Positions 16,386 to 25,170 are shown, counted from the first letter of the stretch. The stretch: 64,000 bases of DNA from a bacterium (GCA_027483535.1 JAIXUN010000002.1:248001-312000); one strand, 5' to 3'. The notes: generated by a model not told the origin, from the sequence alone. A program made the numbers and translations.

Positions 16386-16940
16386 GTGGATCTAACCCGC
16401 CAGGAAACGATCGAGATTGCATCACAAGTGTTGATGCTTTTGAAAGAGCTTGGTTTTGAATCCAAGTTGGACGAAGGGCAGATCGAAAGCAAGGAATTCT
16501 CGGGGTGGGTGACGCCTATGATCCTCGAGAATGCTCTTCAACCCTCGGTGAACTACGGCGTTGGTCATCAACAATTTCAGGTGGCTCGAATGTGTTGTAT
16601 CGTCATCGCTCTCTATCCAACCGACCACGCCATCGATGAGTCGTTGTTGCTGCTCGACTCATTTGAGAAGGATTCGATTCACAGGATCATTTCTCAATCT
16701 TTTCTCAGATCGTTGAGCAAAGGTCAATCCTTGAAAGAGGCTTTGGCCTACCAGGGCAACCGCCCGCTGGTCCTTCGTTGCTTAGCTGAGGTTTGGCATA
16801 TCGCTACCGGTAAGGCGATGAAGTCGTTGCCTGACTCGCGTCATGTACGCCCGGGTTTCAGGACTCTCTTGAACACTAGCTTGCAGGAGCGATTAGTTCA
16901 AATTCGATTAGTAGAGATTGAGAGGGCAACCGGAGAGTGA
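16386..16940 (+). CDS. Hypothetical protein in the fabD-fabG insertion
   Basis: A soluble protein of 184 residues, mostly helical in appearance, with no signal peptide and no recognised family. The GTG start follows TAGGCT by exactly six bases, as expected for a leaderless transcript. It lies between fabD and a duplicated fabD tail, so it probably arrived together with that copy. Base composition is richer in A+T than fabD. Confidence 0.6.
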   Translation: MDLTRQETIEIASQVLMLLKELGFESKLDEGQIESKEFSGWVTPMILENALQPSVNYGVGHQQFQVARMCCIVIALYPTDHAIDESLLLLDSFEKDSIHRIISQSFLRSLSKGQSLKEALAYQGNRPLVLRCLAEVWHIATGKAMKSLPDSRHVRPGFRTLLNTSLQERLVQIRLVEIERATGE

Positions 16941-16973
16941 GCCGATCGGGCGATCTCACAAAATGCATTCGCC

Positions 16974-17138
16974 ATGACAGACTTCGTTGAGTGCGGCGCG
17001 GGTCAGGTGCTGGTCGGCCTGGTGAAGCGAATCGATCGAGAAGCGCACGGGCACTCGGTCATCGATGCCGCTTTGCTCGTGGTCGAAAGAATTTTTGGTA
17101 AAGCACCCGGAACCCATGGTGGAGCTACTGGGTTTTGA
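16974..17138 (+). pseudogene. Second, truncated copy of the fabD 3' end
   Basis: From 16980 the sequence repeats the fabD tail: DFVECGAGQVLVGLVKRIDR and the following EAHGHSVIDAA match residues encoded at about 16198-16290. Most differences from fabD are third-base changes (for example GTG/GTT, CGG/CGA, CGC/CGA, GAC/GAT), with one Leu-to-Val change, then the match ends after about 35 codons. The frame remains open from an ATG at 16974 to a TGA at 17138 with an unrelated C-terminal end. The silent-change pattern suggests that the copy came from the fabD of a relative through recombination, rather than from recent local duplication and decay. Confidence 0.8.
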
Positions 17139-17172
17139 TTCAAGTTAGGCACTGACAAGGAATCGTTGAAAA

Positions 17173-17850
17173 ATGGGTCGTTTTGTTCGGGCAGCAATTG
17201 TTCGTGTAGGCGTTCAAGAGGATCGTCTGAATGAGTTAATCGAGATCCTTATCGAACGAAAAGCCTACGAGACCCAGGAATCGGCTCGAAAATATCTTGA
17301 AGAAGTTGGGTCCTGGCATTCTGCCGAATCGGCGGCGATTATGAGTGATTTGATCACCCCAGAAGATTGCTTGAAAAGGCCTTTTTGGGGATGTATTTGG
17401 GAGGCGTGTACGTATCAGGAGAAGGAGTTTTTGGGGGACCAGTTCCCTTACCACAACAAACCCCTGCGAGTACCCTTCTGGATTGCGTCGGTCTTTGCTC
17501 AACTAGACGGTGGGCAGCTACCGACTTACGGTCAACTGCAACTTTTCCACGATGCGCATAGCCAGGTCGATGATGATACGGCGACCCCATTGATGGACTC
17601 TCCTTCGAAAGGCTGTTCGTCCACCAACCTCGACTGTGGGGAATGGACGATGACACCCCTTGTGATGTGGCCCACTCACAGCCGGCTACACCATTCCGAG
17701 GTTGCCATTTTCCCGTGCCACGATTTGCTTACCGTGCAACTTGAGCCAGACGAGGGAAGAACGGCGAGGTACCAAGACGGTGAAGAGGGACGGGAAGCTG
17801 ACTTATCCGACACTTTCTATTTTCGCTGCTCTGAAAATACGTTTGAATAA
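17173..17850 (+). CDS. Hypothetical protein in the fabD-fabG insertion
   Basis: A soluble 225-residue product without a recognised family. The N-terminal 60 residues are helical and charged (LNELIEILIERKAYETQESA); the middle contains aromatic-rich segments such as KRPFWGCIWEACTYQEKEF. It has no secretion signal. AAGGAATCG upstream of the ATG may serve as ribosome-binding site. The context of orphan genes within a broken operon suggests horizontal origin. Confidence 0.55.
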   Translation: MGRFVRAAIVRVGVQEDRLNELIEILIERKAYETQESARKYLEEVGSWHSAESAAIMSDLITPEDCLKRPFWGCIWEACTYQEKEFLGDQFPYHNKPLRVPFWIASVFAQLDGGQLPTYGQLQLFHDAHSQVDDDTATPLMDSPSKGCSSTNLDCGEWTMTPLVMWPTHSRLHHSEVAIFPCHDLLTVQLEPDEGRTARYQDGEEGREADLSDTFYFRCSENTFE

Positions 17851-17872
17851 GTTACTTTGCTAACAAATCTGT

Positions 17873-17929
17873 TGTACGATGTTCATGGAACCAGAGCGTC
17901 AAGGATCACGCCCAGAGAATGCCGCCTGA
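17873..17929 (+). promoter_or_regulatory. TGTACGAT box with a 14-codon open frame
   Basis: TGTACGATGTTCATGGAACC starts at 17873 and matches the box at 8012 in 17 of 20 positions. TACGAT may be a -10 element; an ATG four bases later (17885) opens a frame of 14 codons ending at 17929. A pair of overlapping membrane-protein genes lies downstream, as at the first site. Confidence 0.4.
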
Positions 17930-18073
17930 GTACCGGGCCGCGGATCGTTTTTTTCAGACCAGGGTATCTCTGCACTTCTCTTTTCAGCCGATGAAGACAC
18001 GCCGTTTGAAGATCGATGTTGCTGCTTGTTCGACCGTTTTTGGTTATGGCCGTTTGAGTGTAGTCAGAAACTA

Positions 18074-18586
18074 ATGTTTGCTCGGGTTCTGGAGATGATC
18101 GGCGATTTCCTAGGTGCTTTCGCTTGCATGGCATGCGTTTTGTTACTTTGCCAAATCTCAAGCAAAAAGTATCGCACCAATCTCGAAAGGGTTACGGCAT
18201 GTACCTTTCCAGCTTTCCGGTGGCGATATCAAAAGGTAGTCGTTAAGCCTGACTTTAATCTCGGAAGGTTCTGGCGACATTGTGATGATCTCGCGACCGA
18301 AGCCAGAGTCGATTCTAATATTGGCTTTGCCGACACGGGTGACGAGCTGAAATTCAATCTGAAGCTAACCGTCAAGAACGGATTTCTCTACATACGACCG
18401 AAGAGAATTATTATCTTGCACCCAGGTTTGTTTGTGCTGATGGGGACCCTTGCTGTGCGACCAGTGATTGGCGCGGTTTGGGCACTAGGATATCTCCTCA
18501 TCTTTACCTTTGACTTTGATGGCGAAGCCAGCGCTGTCAGGGTTCTTGCTGAGAAATACTCGCGTGGAACGGTTCAATCAATTTGA
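18074..18586 (+). CDS. Small hypothetical membrane protein, first of an overlapping pair
   Basis: About 170 residues from the ATG at 18074; a TTG at 18026 would add 16. A hydrophobic segment near the N-terminus (IGDFLGAFACMACVLLLCQI) is followed by a soluble region and a hydrophobic C-terminal part (LFVLMGTLAVRPVIGAVWAL). No family was recognised. The stop TGA overlaps the TTG start of the next gene. Low G+C and the lack of relatives among nearby genes fit acquired DNA. Confidence 0.55.
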   Translation: MFARVLEMIGDFLGAFACMACVLLLCQISSKKYRTNLERVTACTFPAFRWRYQKVVVKPDFNLGRFWRHCDDLATEARVDSNIGFADTGDELKFNLKLTVKNGFLYIRPKRIIILHPGLFVLMGTLAVRPVIGAVWALGYLLIFTFDFDGEASAVRVLAEKYSRGTVQSI

Positions 18587-19065
18587 CAGAAGAGCAAAAA
18601 AGTGAGGGTTTTGAGCGACCCCGAGAGTTATCGATGAAAATGCGAAAGCGCAAGACGACTTGGTTTGCGTTGATGGCATCATCGATAATCCTAATGACTT
18701 GTCTTAATGAGCAAAGGGATGTTCACTCACGTCTTTACTCGAATCTTCACAGCCTTGTGGGCCTCTTTATCTTCCAGTTGGTCCTAAGCATAAGCGTGGT
18801 TGCGGTTAAAGAGTTTCGAAGCGTGCCCAGAATTCTTTTCCTATCTTCTGCCGGAATCTTAACTCTTCTTGCGTTGATTCCTTCGAGCGGAACAATTCCG
18901 GTAGGAGTGAAGGCGATTTGTTGCTTTATCGTGATCGCTGAACTAGGCTTCGTTTGGGACCGGTGGTTTATAGGTTTTGAGGCGATGTTGCAGAAGTTTC
19001 TATCACCTAGCAAAGTCGTAAATGATCGGTTGTCGAACTCTGACGATCGGGCGGGAATGGACTAA
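18583..19065 (+). CDS. Small hypothetical membrane protein, second of an overlapping pair
   Basis: This product of 160 residues starts at TTG 18583, overlapping the previous stop, or at the ATG near 18634. Four hydrophobic segments are visible, among them TWFALMASSIILMTCL, LVGLFIFQLVLSISVVAV and ILFLSSAGILTLLALI. No recognised family. It closes the accessory insertion; the fabG start lies about 120 bases downstream. Confidence 0.55.
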   Translation: MTEEQKSEGFERPRELSMKMRKRKTTWFALMASSIILMTCLNEQRDVHSRLYSNLHSLVGLFIFQLVLSISVVAVKEFRSVPRILFLSSAGILTLLALIPSSGTIPVGVKAICCFIVIAELGFVWDRWFIGFEAMLQKFLSPSKVVNDRLSNSDDRAGMD

Positions 19066-19186
19066 CCTCCGAACTTTAGAGGTCCATTCGAACGAGCAAC
19101 GAAAGGGCATGCCGTGCAGATCACTCTCACCCGACTCGGTATCCTGATCCACATCGAATCCAATGGGTTTGGAGAAGCGAAGACAG

Positions 19187-19927
19187 ATGAGCGGAATGCG
19201 TTTTCAAGATCAAGTGGTTGTTGTCACCGGAGCCAGTAGAGGCATCGGCAAGTCCATCGCCGAGGCATTCGCCGCCGAGGGCGCGAAAGTAGCTTGCGTG
19301 GCAACCACGGAAGCCGGGGCTAAGGCAACCGCCGACGCCATCGGAAACGGCGCCATCGGCCTCGCGTGCGACGTCAGCGACTCCGCCGCCGTCGATTCCA
19401 TGATCGAGGCCGTTCTAGAGCAGCTCGGAACCCCGTCGGTCATCGTGAACAACGCGGGCATCACCCGAGACACCTTGATGCTGCGCATGAAGGAAGAAGA
19501 CTGGGACCGCGTGATGGCGGTGAACCTGAAAGGCGCGTTCCTGGTGACCAAAGCGGCCAGCAAGAGCATGATGAAGGCTCGCTACGGTCGAATCGTGAAC
19601 ATCACCAGTGTCATCGGACTGCACGGTCAAGCCGGACAAGCCAACTACGCCGCTTCCAAGGCCGGGCTCATCGGACTCACGCTCACCACGGCCAAGGAGT
19701 ACGGTAGCCGAGGAATCACCTGCAACGCCATCGCCCCGGGGTTCATCGAAAGCGACATGACCGAGAATCTGCCCGAGGACTTTAAGAACGACGTGGTGAG
19801 CCGAGCGCCTGCGGGTCGACTCGGAACGCCGAAAGACATCGCGGCGGCAGTGCTGTTCATCGCCTCGCCAGATGCGGCGTACATCACGGGTCAAACGCTC
19901 ACCGTAGACGGCGGTCTCTTCCTCTAA
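19187..19927 (+). CDS. fabG: 3-oxoacyl-ACP reductase
   Basis: A short-chain dehydrogenase of 246 residues that reduces 3-oxoacyl-ACP with NADPH. The cofactor loop VVVTGASRGIGKSIAEAF, the NNAGITRDTLMLRM segment and the catalytic YAASKAGLIGL (Tyr and Lys) are all typical of FabG, and the C-terminal ITGQTLTVDGGLFL closes the family pattern. I chose the ATG at 19187, with GGAG 12 bases upstream; upstream and downstream ATGs in frame are possible. It would normally follow fabD directly; here about 2.9 kb of accessory DNA lies between them. Confidence 0.95.
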   Translation: MSGMRFQDQVVVVTGASRGIGKSIAEAFAAEGAKVACVATTEAGAKATADAIGNGAIGLACDVSDSAAVDSMIEAVLEQLGTPSVIVNNAGITRDTLMLRMKEEDWDRVMAVNLKGAFLVTKAASKSMMKARYGRIVNITSVIGLHGQAGQANYAASKAGLIGLTLTTAKEYGSRGITCNAIAPGFIESDMTENLPEDFKNDVVSRAPAGRLGTPKDIAAAVLFIASPDAAYITGQTLTVDGGLFL

Positions 19928-19939
19928 CCTCGAATCGAG

Positions 19940-20950
19940 TTAAAGGGAAGAGCCTCGAATCACCAAGTTCGCCTGGAGAACCGCCTGCTGATCGGCAATG
20001 GCAGGATCTTCCAGGCGATTTTTCATGAAATCCCACGCCATGGTGCACATCTGCTCGGTGGGCTGAACCACCGATGAGATCGGCGGGTCCATGTATTCCA
20101 AATCGTCGATGCCGTCGCAACCGATTAGGGCCACGTCGTCGGGCACCTTCAGCCCCGCATCCAACACGGCTCGATAGGCGCCGATGGCCATTTCGTCGCT
20201 GAAGGCAATGATCGCATCAAACTGCTTGCCTGCAGCTAAAGTGGCGGTGACCACTTTTCTGGCCGCCTCTTTGGTCGCCCTTTCCGCAATCAGAACGTTG
20301 GGCTCGAACCCGAAGTGCGCGCTGGACTCGAAGTAGGCGTCCCGACGGGTGTCGCCCTCTCGGTTGCCCCACCGGTTCACGAGGTAGGCGATCTTGCGGC
20401 GACCTCGGCTGACTAGGTGGTGATACGCCTGACAAGAGCCGTCGTGAAGGTCTACGCCCACGTAGTCGCCTTTGCGGTGGTAGTACACACCCAAGCGCAC
20501 AACGGGGGTGCCAGATTTCGGTTCTTCCTCGTCGTCAATGATGTTAAAGGCGAGAATGCCGTCGCACGCCCAGTCAGATATTGCGTGCGGAGTCGTCTTA
20601 ATATCACCCCCGGGTAAGGCGGCGGAGACGCGCTTGATCACTAATTCGTGGCCGTCTAAGGCTAGCCTGTCATGGAGCACCTTCATCACGTCCGACTGAA
20701 GTCGAATGGTGGTGCCCCCCATCCAAAGCGAGACTAATCGGGTGCGCCCGCTCACCAGCGCTCGGGCGGCCATGTTCGGCCGGTAACCAAGCGAGGCGGC
20801 TGCTTCCAGAACCCGTCTCCTAGTGGATTCAGGGATGGAAACATCGGCCCGCCCGTTCAAAACGTACGAGACCGTGGTGCGCGAGACGTCGGCAAGTTTG
20901 GCGACATCAACACTTCGAACGCGACCGGGAGGTGTCGATTCTCTACTCAT
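19940..20950 (-). CDS. LacI-family transcriptional regulator
   Basis: The 336-residue product opens with the LacI helix-turn-helix and hinge: VDVAKLADVSRTTVSYVLNG followed by the RPNMAARALVSGRT segment. The rest is a periplasmic-binding-protein-like sensor domain ending in a typical ISSVVQPTEQM stretch. LacI members usually respond to sugars or nucleosides. It is inverted between fabG and acpP and reads away from acpP across their shared upstream region (20951-21223), so it may repress itself and possibly acpP-fabF; that is inference. Start at MSRES (20950); an upstream start is less likely. Confidence 0.93.
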   Translation of the reverse strand: MSRESTPPGRVRSVDVAKLADVSRTTVSYVLNGRADVSIPESTRRRVLEAAASLGYRPNMAARALVSGRTRLVSLWMGGTTIRLQSDVMKVLHDRLALDGHELVIKRVSAALPGGDIKTTPHAISDWACDGILAFNIIDDEEEPKSGTPVVRLGVYYHRKGDYVGVDLHDGSCQAYHHLVSRGRRKIAYLVNRWGNREGDTRRDAYFESSAHFGFEPNVLIAERATKEAARKVVTATLAAGKQFDAIIAFSDEMAIGAYRAVLDAGLKVPDDVALIGCDGIDDLEYMDPPISSVVQPTEQMCTMAWDFMKNRLEDPAIADQQAVLQANLVIRGSSL

Positions 20951-21223
20951 GAGACAGATAAATGCGAAAAGCGTGTGTCCAACGACAAACAAGACAATAA
21001 AGGCAAGGTCGCTTGGATTCGTCGATCCAGCGATAAACGGGTTTATTCTAGTCTCTCCGAACTCGTCTGGCTAGGAGAAAAAAGGGACGCTTTCTCGGGA
21101 CTTGTCAGCCCCTTCCAATCTCTCAGGCAACGGTATGAATATTGCGAATCAAATCGCAAGGATGCAACCTTTCTTGTTCACCCGGTCAGAGTTCTCTGAT
21201 AACTGGGTATCTTTGCTTGGATT

Positions 21224-21460
21224 ATGTCCCAGGACATCTTAAACCGCGTCATCAAGGTGACCGTGAAGGAACTCAGCGTCAAAGCTGAAGACGTCACCGA
21301 AACCTCGAGCTTCACTGAGGATCTCGGTGCAGACTCCCTCGACGTCGTCGAACTCGTTATGGCTTTTGAAGACGAGTTTGGCATTAGCATCCCCGATGAG
21401 GAAGTCGGAGAGATCAAGACCGTCGGCGATGCCGTCAACTACATCTCGAAGAAGCTTTGA
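21224..21460 (+). CDS. acpP: Acyl carrier protein
   Basis: A 78-residue acidic helical protein that carries growing fatty acids on a phosphopantetheine arm. The attachment serine sits in [20 protein letters not shown], identical in form to the AcpP signature. Length is standard. It is followed without a gap by fabF, whose TTG start overlaps the acpP stop (21457-21460). Confidence 0.97.
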   Translation: MSQDILNRVIKVTVKELSVKAEDVTETSSFTEDLGADSLDVVELVMAFEDEFGISIPDEEVGEIKTVGDAVNYISKKL

Positions 21461-22722
21461 GTTTAGAAAAACCTAGCTACGTGCCTTCTGGGCGCGTCGT
21501 GGTCACCGGTTTCGGGGGTCTTTGCGCTCTCGGGACCGGAGTCGAGAAATTCTGGCCGGAACTCCTCGCCGGTAAGTCCGGTGTCGGCAAAATTACTCGA
21601 CTCGACCCAACCAACTTCACCACCCATATCGCCGCAGAAATGCAAGATTTCAATGCGAGCGATTGGATGGATCCCAAGGAAGCGCGTCGCGCCGATACCT
21701 TTCTTGCCTTTTCTCTGGCCGCTTCCCGCATGGCTCTTGAGCACAGCGGTCTGCAGCTAGATGAAGAGTTGAAGGAGGATACGGGCGTCCTGATCGGTTC
21801 GGGAATCGGCGGTCTCACGCTGATGGCCGAGCAGAGCCGCATTCTTTACGAACGCGGTCCTTCCAAGGTCTCTCCGTTCTGGGTTCCCTACATGATCGCA
21901 GACATGGCCTCGGGTCTGGTCTCGATCCATCTCGATTTGCGCGGTCCTAACCACAGCGTGGTTTCGGCATGTTCCACCGGTGCCACCGCTCTTGGCGATG
22001 CTTATCACATCGTGAAGAGAGGCGACGCTCGAGTGATGCTTGCGGGCGGTGCGGAAGCACCCGTCAACGAAATTGCTCTCGCTGCGTTCTGCGCCTCGCG
22101 AGCCCTTTCCACCAACAACGATAACGCTTCCACCGCTTGTCGACCCTTCGACAAAACCCGTGACGGCTTCGTGATGGGTGAAGGCGGCGCGGTTCTGGTG
22201 CTGGAAGATCGCGAACACGCGATCGCTCGTGGCGCAACCATCTATGCCGAGGTCCTCGGATACGGCATGAGTGCGGATGCGTACCACATCACCGCTCCCC
22301 ACCCCGAAGGTCGAGGTGCGGTTTCGGCGATGTCGAAGGCGATCCGCCAGGCGGGTATTCAACCCGATCAGATCGGCTACATCAACGCTCACGCGACCTC
22401 TACCGAAATCGGCGATCCGATGGAAGTGGGAGCGATCAAGAAGGTTTTTGGCGATCATGCTTACAACCTAAAGGTCAGTTCCACCAAGTCCATGCACGGT
22501 CACACGCTCGGTGCGGCAGGTGCGTTGGAATCGCTGATTTGTATCTTGGCTATGCGAGACGGAATGGTTCCGCCGACCATCAACCAAGAAACGCCCGACG
22601 AGCGATGCGATCTGAACCACGTTCCAAACGTGGCACAAGAGGCAAAGTTGGATTACGTTCTTAACAATTCGTTCGGCTTCGGGGGTCACAACGTGGCTCT
22701 CGTGTTCGGTAAAGGCAACTAA
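21457..22722 (+). CDS. fabF: 3-oxoacyl-ACP synthase II
   Basis: FabF (about 421 residues) condenses malonyl-ACP with acyl-ACP in chain elongation. The catalytic cysteine lies in [14 protein letters not shown], and the two histidines in [13 protein letters not shown] and [16 protein letters not shown], the order Cys-His-His expected for KAS I/II. The TTG start overlaps the acpP stop; a GTG at 21481 would remove eight residues. A strong terminator hairpin follows at 22741. Confidence 0.96.
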   Translation: MSLEKPSYVPSGRVVVTGFGGLCALGTGVEKFWPELLAGKSGVGKITRLDPTNFTTHIAAEMQDFNASDWMDPKEARRADTFLAFSLAASRMALEHSGLQLDEELKEDTGVLIGSGIGGLTLMAEQSRILYERGPSKVSPFWVPYMIADMASGLVSIHLDLRGPNHSVVSACSTGATALGDAYHIVKRGDARVMLAGGAEAPVNEIALAAFCASRALSTNNDNASTACRPFDKTRDGFVMGEGGAVLVLEDREHAIARGATIYAEVLGYGMSADAYHITAPHPEGRGAVSAMSKAIRQAGIQPDQIGYINAHATSTEIGDPMEVGAIKKVFGDHAYNLKVSSTKSMHGHTLGAAGALESLICILAMRDGMVPPTINQETPDERCDLNHVPNVAQEAKLDYVLNNSFGFGGHNVALVFGKGN

Positions 22723-22740
22723 GCTTCAAGAACCACATCC

Positions 22741-22777
22741 TGGCGGCAAGGCTACTGAACGCTTTGCCGCCATTTTT
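22741..22777 (+). terminator. Rho-independent terminator after fabF
   Basis: TGGCGGCAA (22741-22749) pairs with TTGCCGCCA (22764-22772) and is followed by TTTTTCG. It closes the acpP-fabF transcript. Confidence 0.85.
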
Positions 22778-22833
22778 CGTCCAAAGGTTATGCAGGTCGG
22801 TCGGGCAGACTGACTGAAGTTTCTTTGCCGCTA

Positions 22834-23781
22834 ATGGATGCGCCCATCTTGCCTGAAGAACTGAAAGGTGCCGTCGTCGCCGAATGGGTCGATCACTTTC
22901 TGGCGCATTTGGCTCCAAGAAGATCCGCCGCGACGGTTCGTGCCTACGGGGCCGACCTTAGGCAGTTGGTGGAAGATCTGGGCGACCATCGAGCGTTTAC
23001 TTCTGATTCTCTCAAGCGCTATCTGCGCGCCAACGCTTCTACGCCGGTGACTCGTGCCCGCAAACTCAGCACCCTTCGCACCTTCGCGAAGTACCTGAAG
23101 TCTCAGGGAGTCCTCGCCTCAGACCCAACCGATCTTCTGGAAGCGCCTTTCCGGCGTCGCAACCTTCCAAAGGCGCTCAACACCGGGCAAGCGGGAGCTC
23201 TCTTGGATCAAGAAGATCAGGGTCGAACCCCCAAACGAGATCGGGCCCTGTTGGAGCTTCTCTATTCCGCCGGGTTACGTGCTGCGGAACTGGTGTCCAT
23301 CGACCTCGGCCGTCTCGACCTTGAGCAGATGTCGGTGGAGGTGATCGGTAAAGGGGACAAAGAGCGCCGGACCTACTTTGGCAAGACCTGCGCGTTCGCC
23401 CTGCAAGACTACATCGCCTCAGAGCGGGTCGCGACGTTGGAAGAGCAGAAGGGAGCCGTGCGTCGTGGTCAAGCGATTCCGCTCTTTACGAACTCGAAAG
23501 GCAAGCGGCTCACCACTCGAACCGTTCAAAACGTGGTGAAGAGATGGGCGCTTTCGGTGGGGCTGGATCCTTCCATCAGCCCGCACACGTTGAGGCATAG
23601 CTTCGCCACGCACTTGCTCGATGGTGGGGCCGACCTTAAGACCGTTCAGCAGCTACTGGGGCATACCAGCTTGGAAACCACGCAGATCTACACCCACGTG
23701 AGCATTCAGAAGCTTAAGGAAGCGGTTGAAAAGGCTCACCCGATGGGTGGGAACAAGTCTGGCGAGCCCAAGGAAGAATAA
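22834..23781 (+). CDS. xerC: Tyrosine recombinase of the XerC/XerD type
   Basis: A 315-residue tyrosine recombinase. The N-terminal core-binding (SAM-like) domain contains RSAATVRAYGADLRQLVEDL; the catalytic domain has YSAGLRAAELVSIDL with the first arginine, SPHTLRHSFATHLLDGG with the His-Arg pair, QLLGHTSLETTQIYTHV with the second histidine and the tyrosine nucleophile. Size and full-length match to chromosomal Xer proteins favour dimer resolution over phage integration; XerC and XerD cannot be separated by eye. Start at ATG 22834. Confidence 0.9.
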   Translation: MDAPILPEELKGAVVAEWVDHFLAHLAPRRSAATVRAYGADLRQLVEDLGDHRAFTSDSLKRYLRANASTPVTRARKLSTLRTFAKYLKSQGVLASDPTDLLEAPFRRRNLPKALNTGQAGALLDQEDQGRTPKRDRALLELLYSAGLRAAELVSIDLGRLDLEQMSVEVIGKGDKERRTYFGKTCAFALQDYIASERVATLEEQKGAVRRGQAIPLFTNSKGKRLTTRTVQNVVKRWALSVGLDPSISPHTLRHSFATHLLDGGADLKTVQQLLGHTSLETTQIYTHVSIQKLKEAVEKAHPMGGNKSGEPKEE

Positions 23782-23808
23782 GGTCCAGCGGGTCAGATCG
23801 AGCGATCG

Positions 23809-24174
23809 TTAGACCCAGGTGCTGGCGCGTCGGAAAATCTTGTAATTGATCGGACGCCGAACGTTGGCAAACACAAAATTGGGCCAACCCGCCATGAAGT
23901 CCAGTTCGTAATCGTCGGGTGGGCTGATCAAGACAAGCGGAACGCCCTTCGCGACCTCGTGACCCATCTTCGCCATGGCGAAGTTCTCGTAACCCGCAAT
24001 CTTGTTGGGCTCTTCAAGGGTGGCGAGAAGATCGACGAACATGAGGTCCGCCCCTTCGGAAGCGTCCAGAGCCTCTTGCCAAGATTCGAAACTCGAAAAC
24101 TCGTCGCTAGGGTGAAAACCCTGCTTTGCTTCCGAGACCATCTCAATATCCTTGGTGATCAGGATGAACTTCAT
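23809..24174 (-). CDS. Divergent receiver-like small protein
   Basis: The 121-residue product begins KFILITKDIEMVSEA, contains GADLMFVDLLATLEE near residue 45, GVPLVLISPPDD near residue 78 and ends VRRPINYKIFRRAS. This order matches a response-regulator receiver: an acidic first strand, an Asp at the end of the third strand (FVD), a Ser after the fourth strand and RRP in place of the usual Lys-Pro after the fifth. The lysine replaced by arginine argues against normal phosphotransfer. The ATG at 24174 follows AAGGGTTAC; longer starts lack support. No kinase is nearby. Confidence 0.5.
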   Translation of the reverse strand: MKFILITKDIEMVSEAKQGFHPSDEFSSFESWQEALDASEGADLMFVDLLATLEEPNKIAGYENFAMAKMGHEVAKGVPLVLISPPDDYELDFMAGWPNFVFANVRRPINYKIFRRASTWV

Positions 24175-24462
24175 GTAACCCTTGGAACCCCCTTTTTGAA
24201 CCCACGCCCAAGGGCGCACACCCGTTGGCACTGAATTCTATCAGAATCGCACGCGGAATGTTTGACTGAGTCGTTCAGACCCGCTCGCTTTGCCCAGAAC
24301 CCTCCTACAATAAAGGAGGTCCATCGAGATCATTTTAAGGGGGCGTGATAAAAAAGGAACTAACTTTTCCCCAATATATGTTCTTACTAGTGATACATCC
24401 TCGTTAATCCATCAGTCGTGCATGATAATTAAAGAGGGAAGAGCTCAATTGAGCCCCGACCG

Positions 24463-25095
24463 ATGGAAAGGACCAGAACTGCTATGAACATGATCGAGAT
24501 TCCAGAATCGCAAGAATCGAGCGTCACCGCGCGTAGCGAACAAGACCTCCGCCGTTTCCAAGAAATGATGGGTGACACGAAGCGCCGCGCCTACACCATG
24601 GCTCTTCAACTAACCCGAAACCCGTCCGACGCCGAAGACCTCGTGCAAGACACCTTCGTCAAAGCATGGCGTGGCTTCGATTCCTACATCCCCGGACGAC
24701 CCTTCCTCAACTGGCTTCTTCGCATCATGCAGCGAGCGTATTTAGACTCTCGTCGCCGCGAAAATCCGATTCGAAAGGCCGAATCGCTCAACTCGATGAT
24801 CTCGCCCTCCGACGGTGAGGTGCAAGAGCTCCCGATCGCCGACAAGGGTCCGAATCCCGACGAAGAGATTTTGTACGGAGAGTTCCGTGACCATCTCTAC
24901 GCGGCTCTCGACCAACTCCCTGAGGTTTATCGCTCTGCCATCCAAATGTGCGACATCGATGGACTCAGCTACAACGAGATCGCCGACATCCAAGATACGA
25001 CCATCGGCACCGTCCGATCGCGAATCCACCGAGGTCGAAGGCTGCTGCGAGACATTATCTCCAAGAGCGGCTACCAGTTCCCAAGATCGTTCTGA
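24463..25095 (+). CDS. ECF-type RNA polymerase sigma factor
   Basis: A 210-residue group IV sigma-70 factor. Region 2 appears as NPSDAEDLVQDTFVKAWRGF and NWLLRIMQRAYLDSRRR, region 4 as YNEIADIQDTTIGTVRSRIH. Such factors direct polymerase to stress or envelope promoters. No anti-sigma factor with zinc-binding or membrane features lies immediately downstream, which is unusual for RpoE-like members. Two starts are possible, ATG 24463 and ATG 24484, the latter after GGAAAGGA. A strong terminator follows at 25135. Confidence 0.93.
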   Translation: MERTRTAMNMIEIPESQESSVTARSEQDLRRFQEMMGDTKRRAYTMALQLTRNPSDAEDLVQDTFVKAWRGFDSYIPGRPFLNWLLRIMQRAYLDSRRRENPIRKAESLNSMISPSDGEVQELPIADKGPNPDEEILYGEFRDHLYAALDQLPEVYRSAIQMCDIDGLSYNEIADIQDTTIGTVRSRIHRGRRLLRDIISKSGYQFPRSF

Positions 25096-25134
25096 TCCTT
25101 CGATCGCGATCCGTCAGTTCGGCATCCTTTCCAT

Positions 25135-25170
25135 AACGACCAGAAGCAGCAGCTTCTGGTCGTTTCTGTT
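25135..25170 (+). terminator. Rho-independent terminator after the sigma factor gene
   Basis: A perfect 13-bp stem, AACGACCAGAAGC (25135-25147) and GCTTCTGGTCGTT (25152-25164), with the loop AGCA, followed by TCTGTTTT. Confidence 0.9.

Noticed and set aside
21061-21200. Possible glycine riboswitch before acpP
   Set aside because: TCTCTCAGGCAA at 21119-21130 resembles part of the glycine aptamer, but the required GAAGG-type segment and paired arms are not present, and acpP is not a glycine gene.
22834-23781. Xer-type recombinase as integrase of a mobile element
   Set aside because: Length, composition and full match to chromosomal Xer proteins, with no cargo or att sites nearby, favour the housekeeping role.
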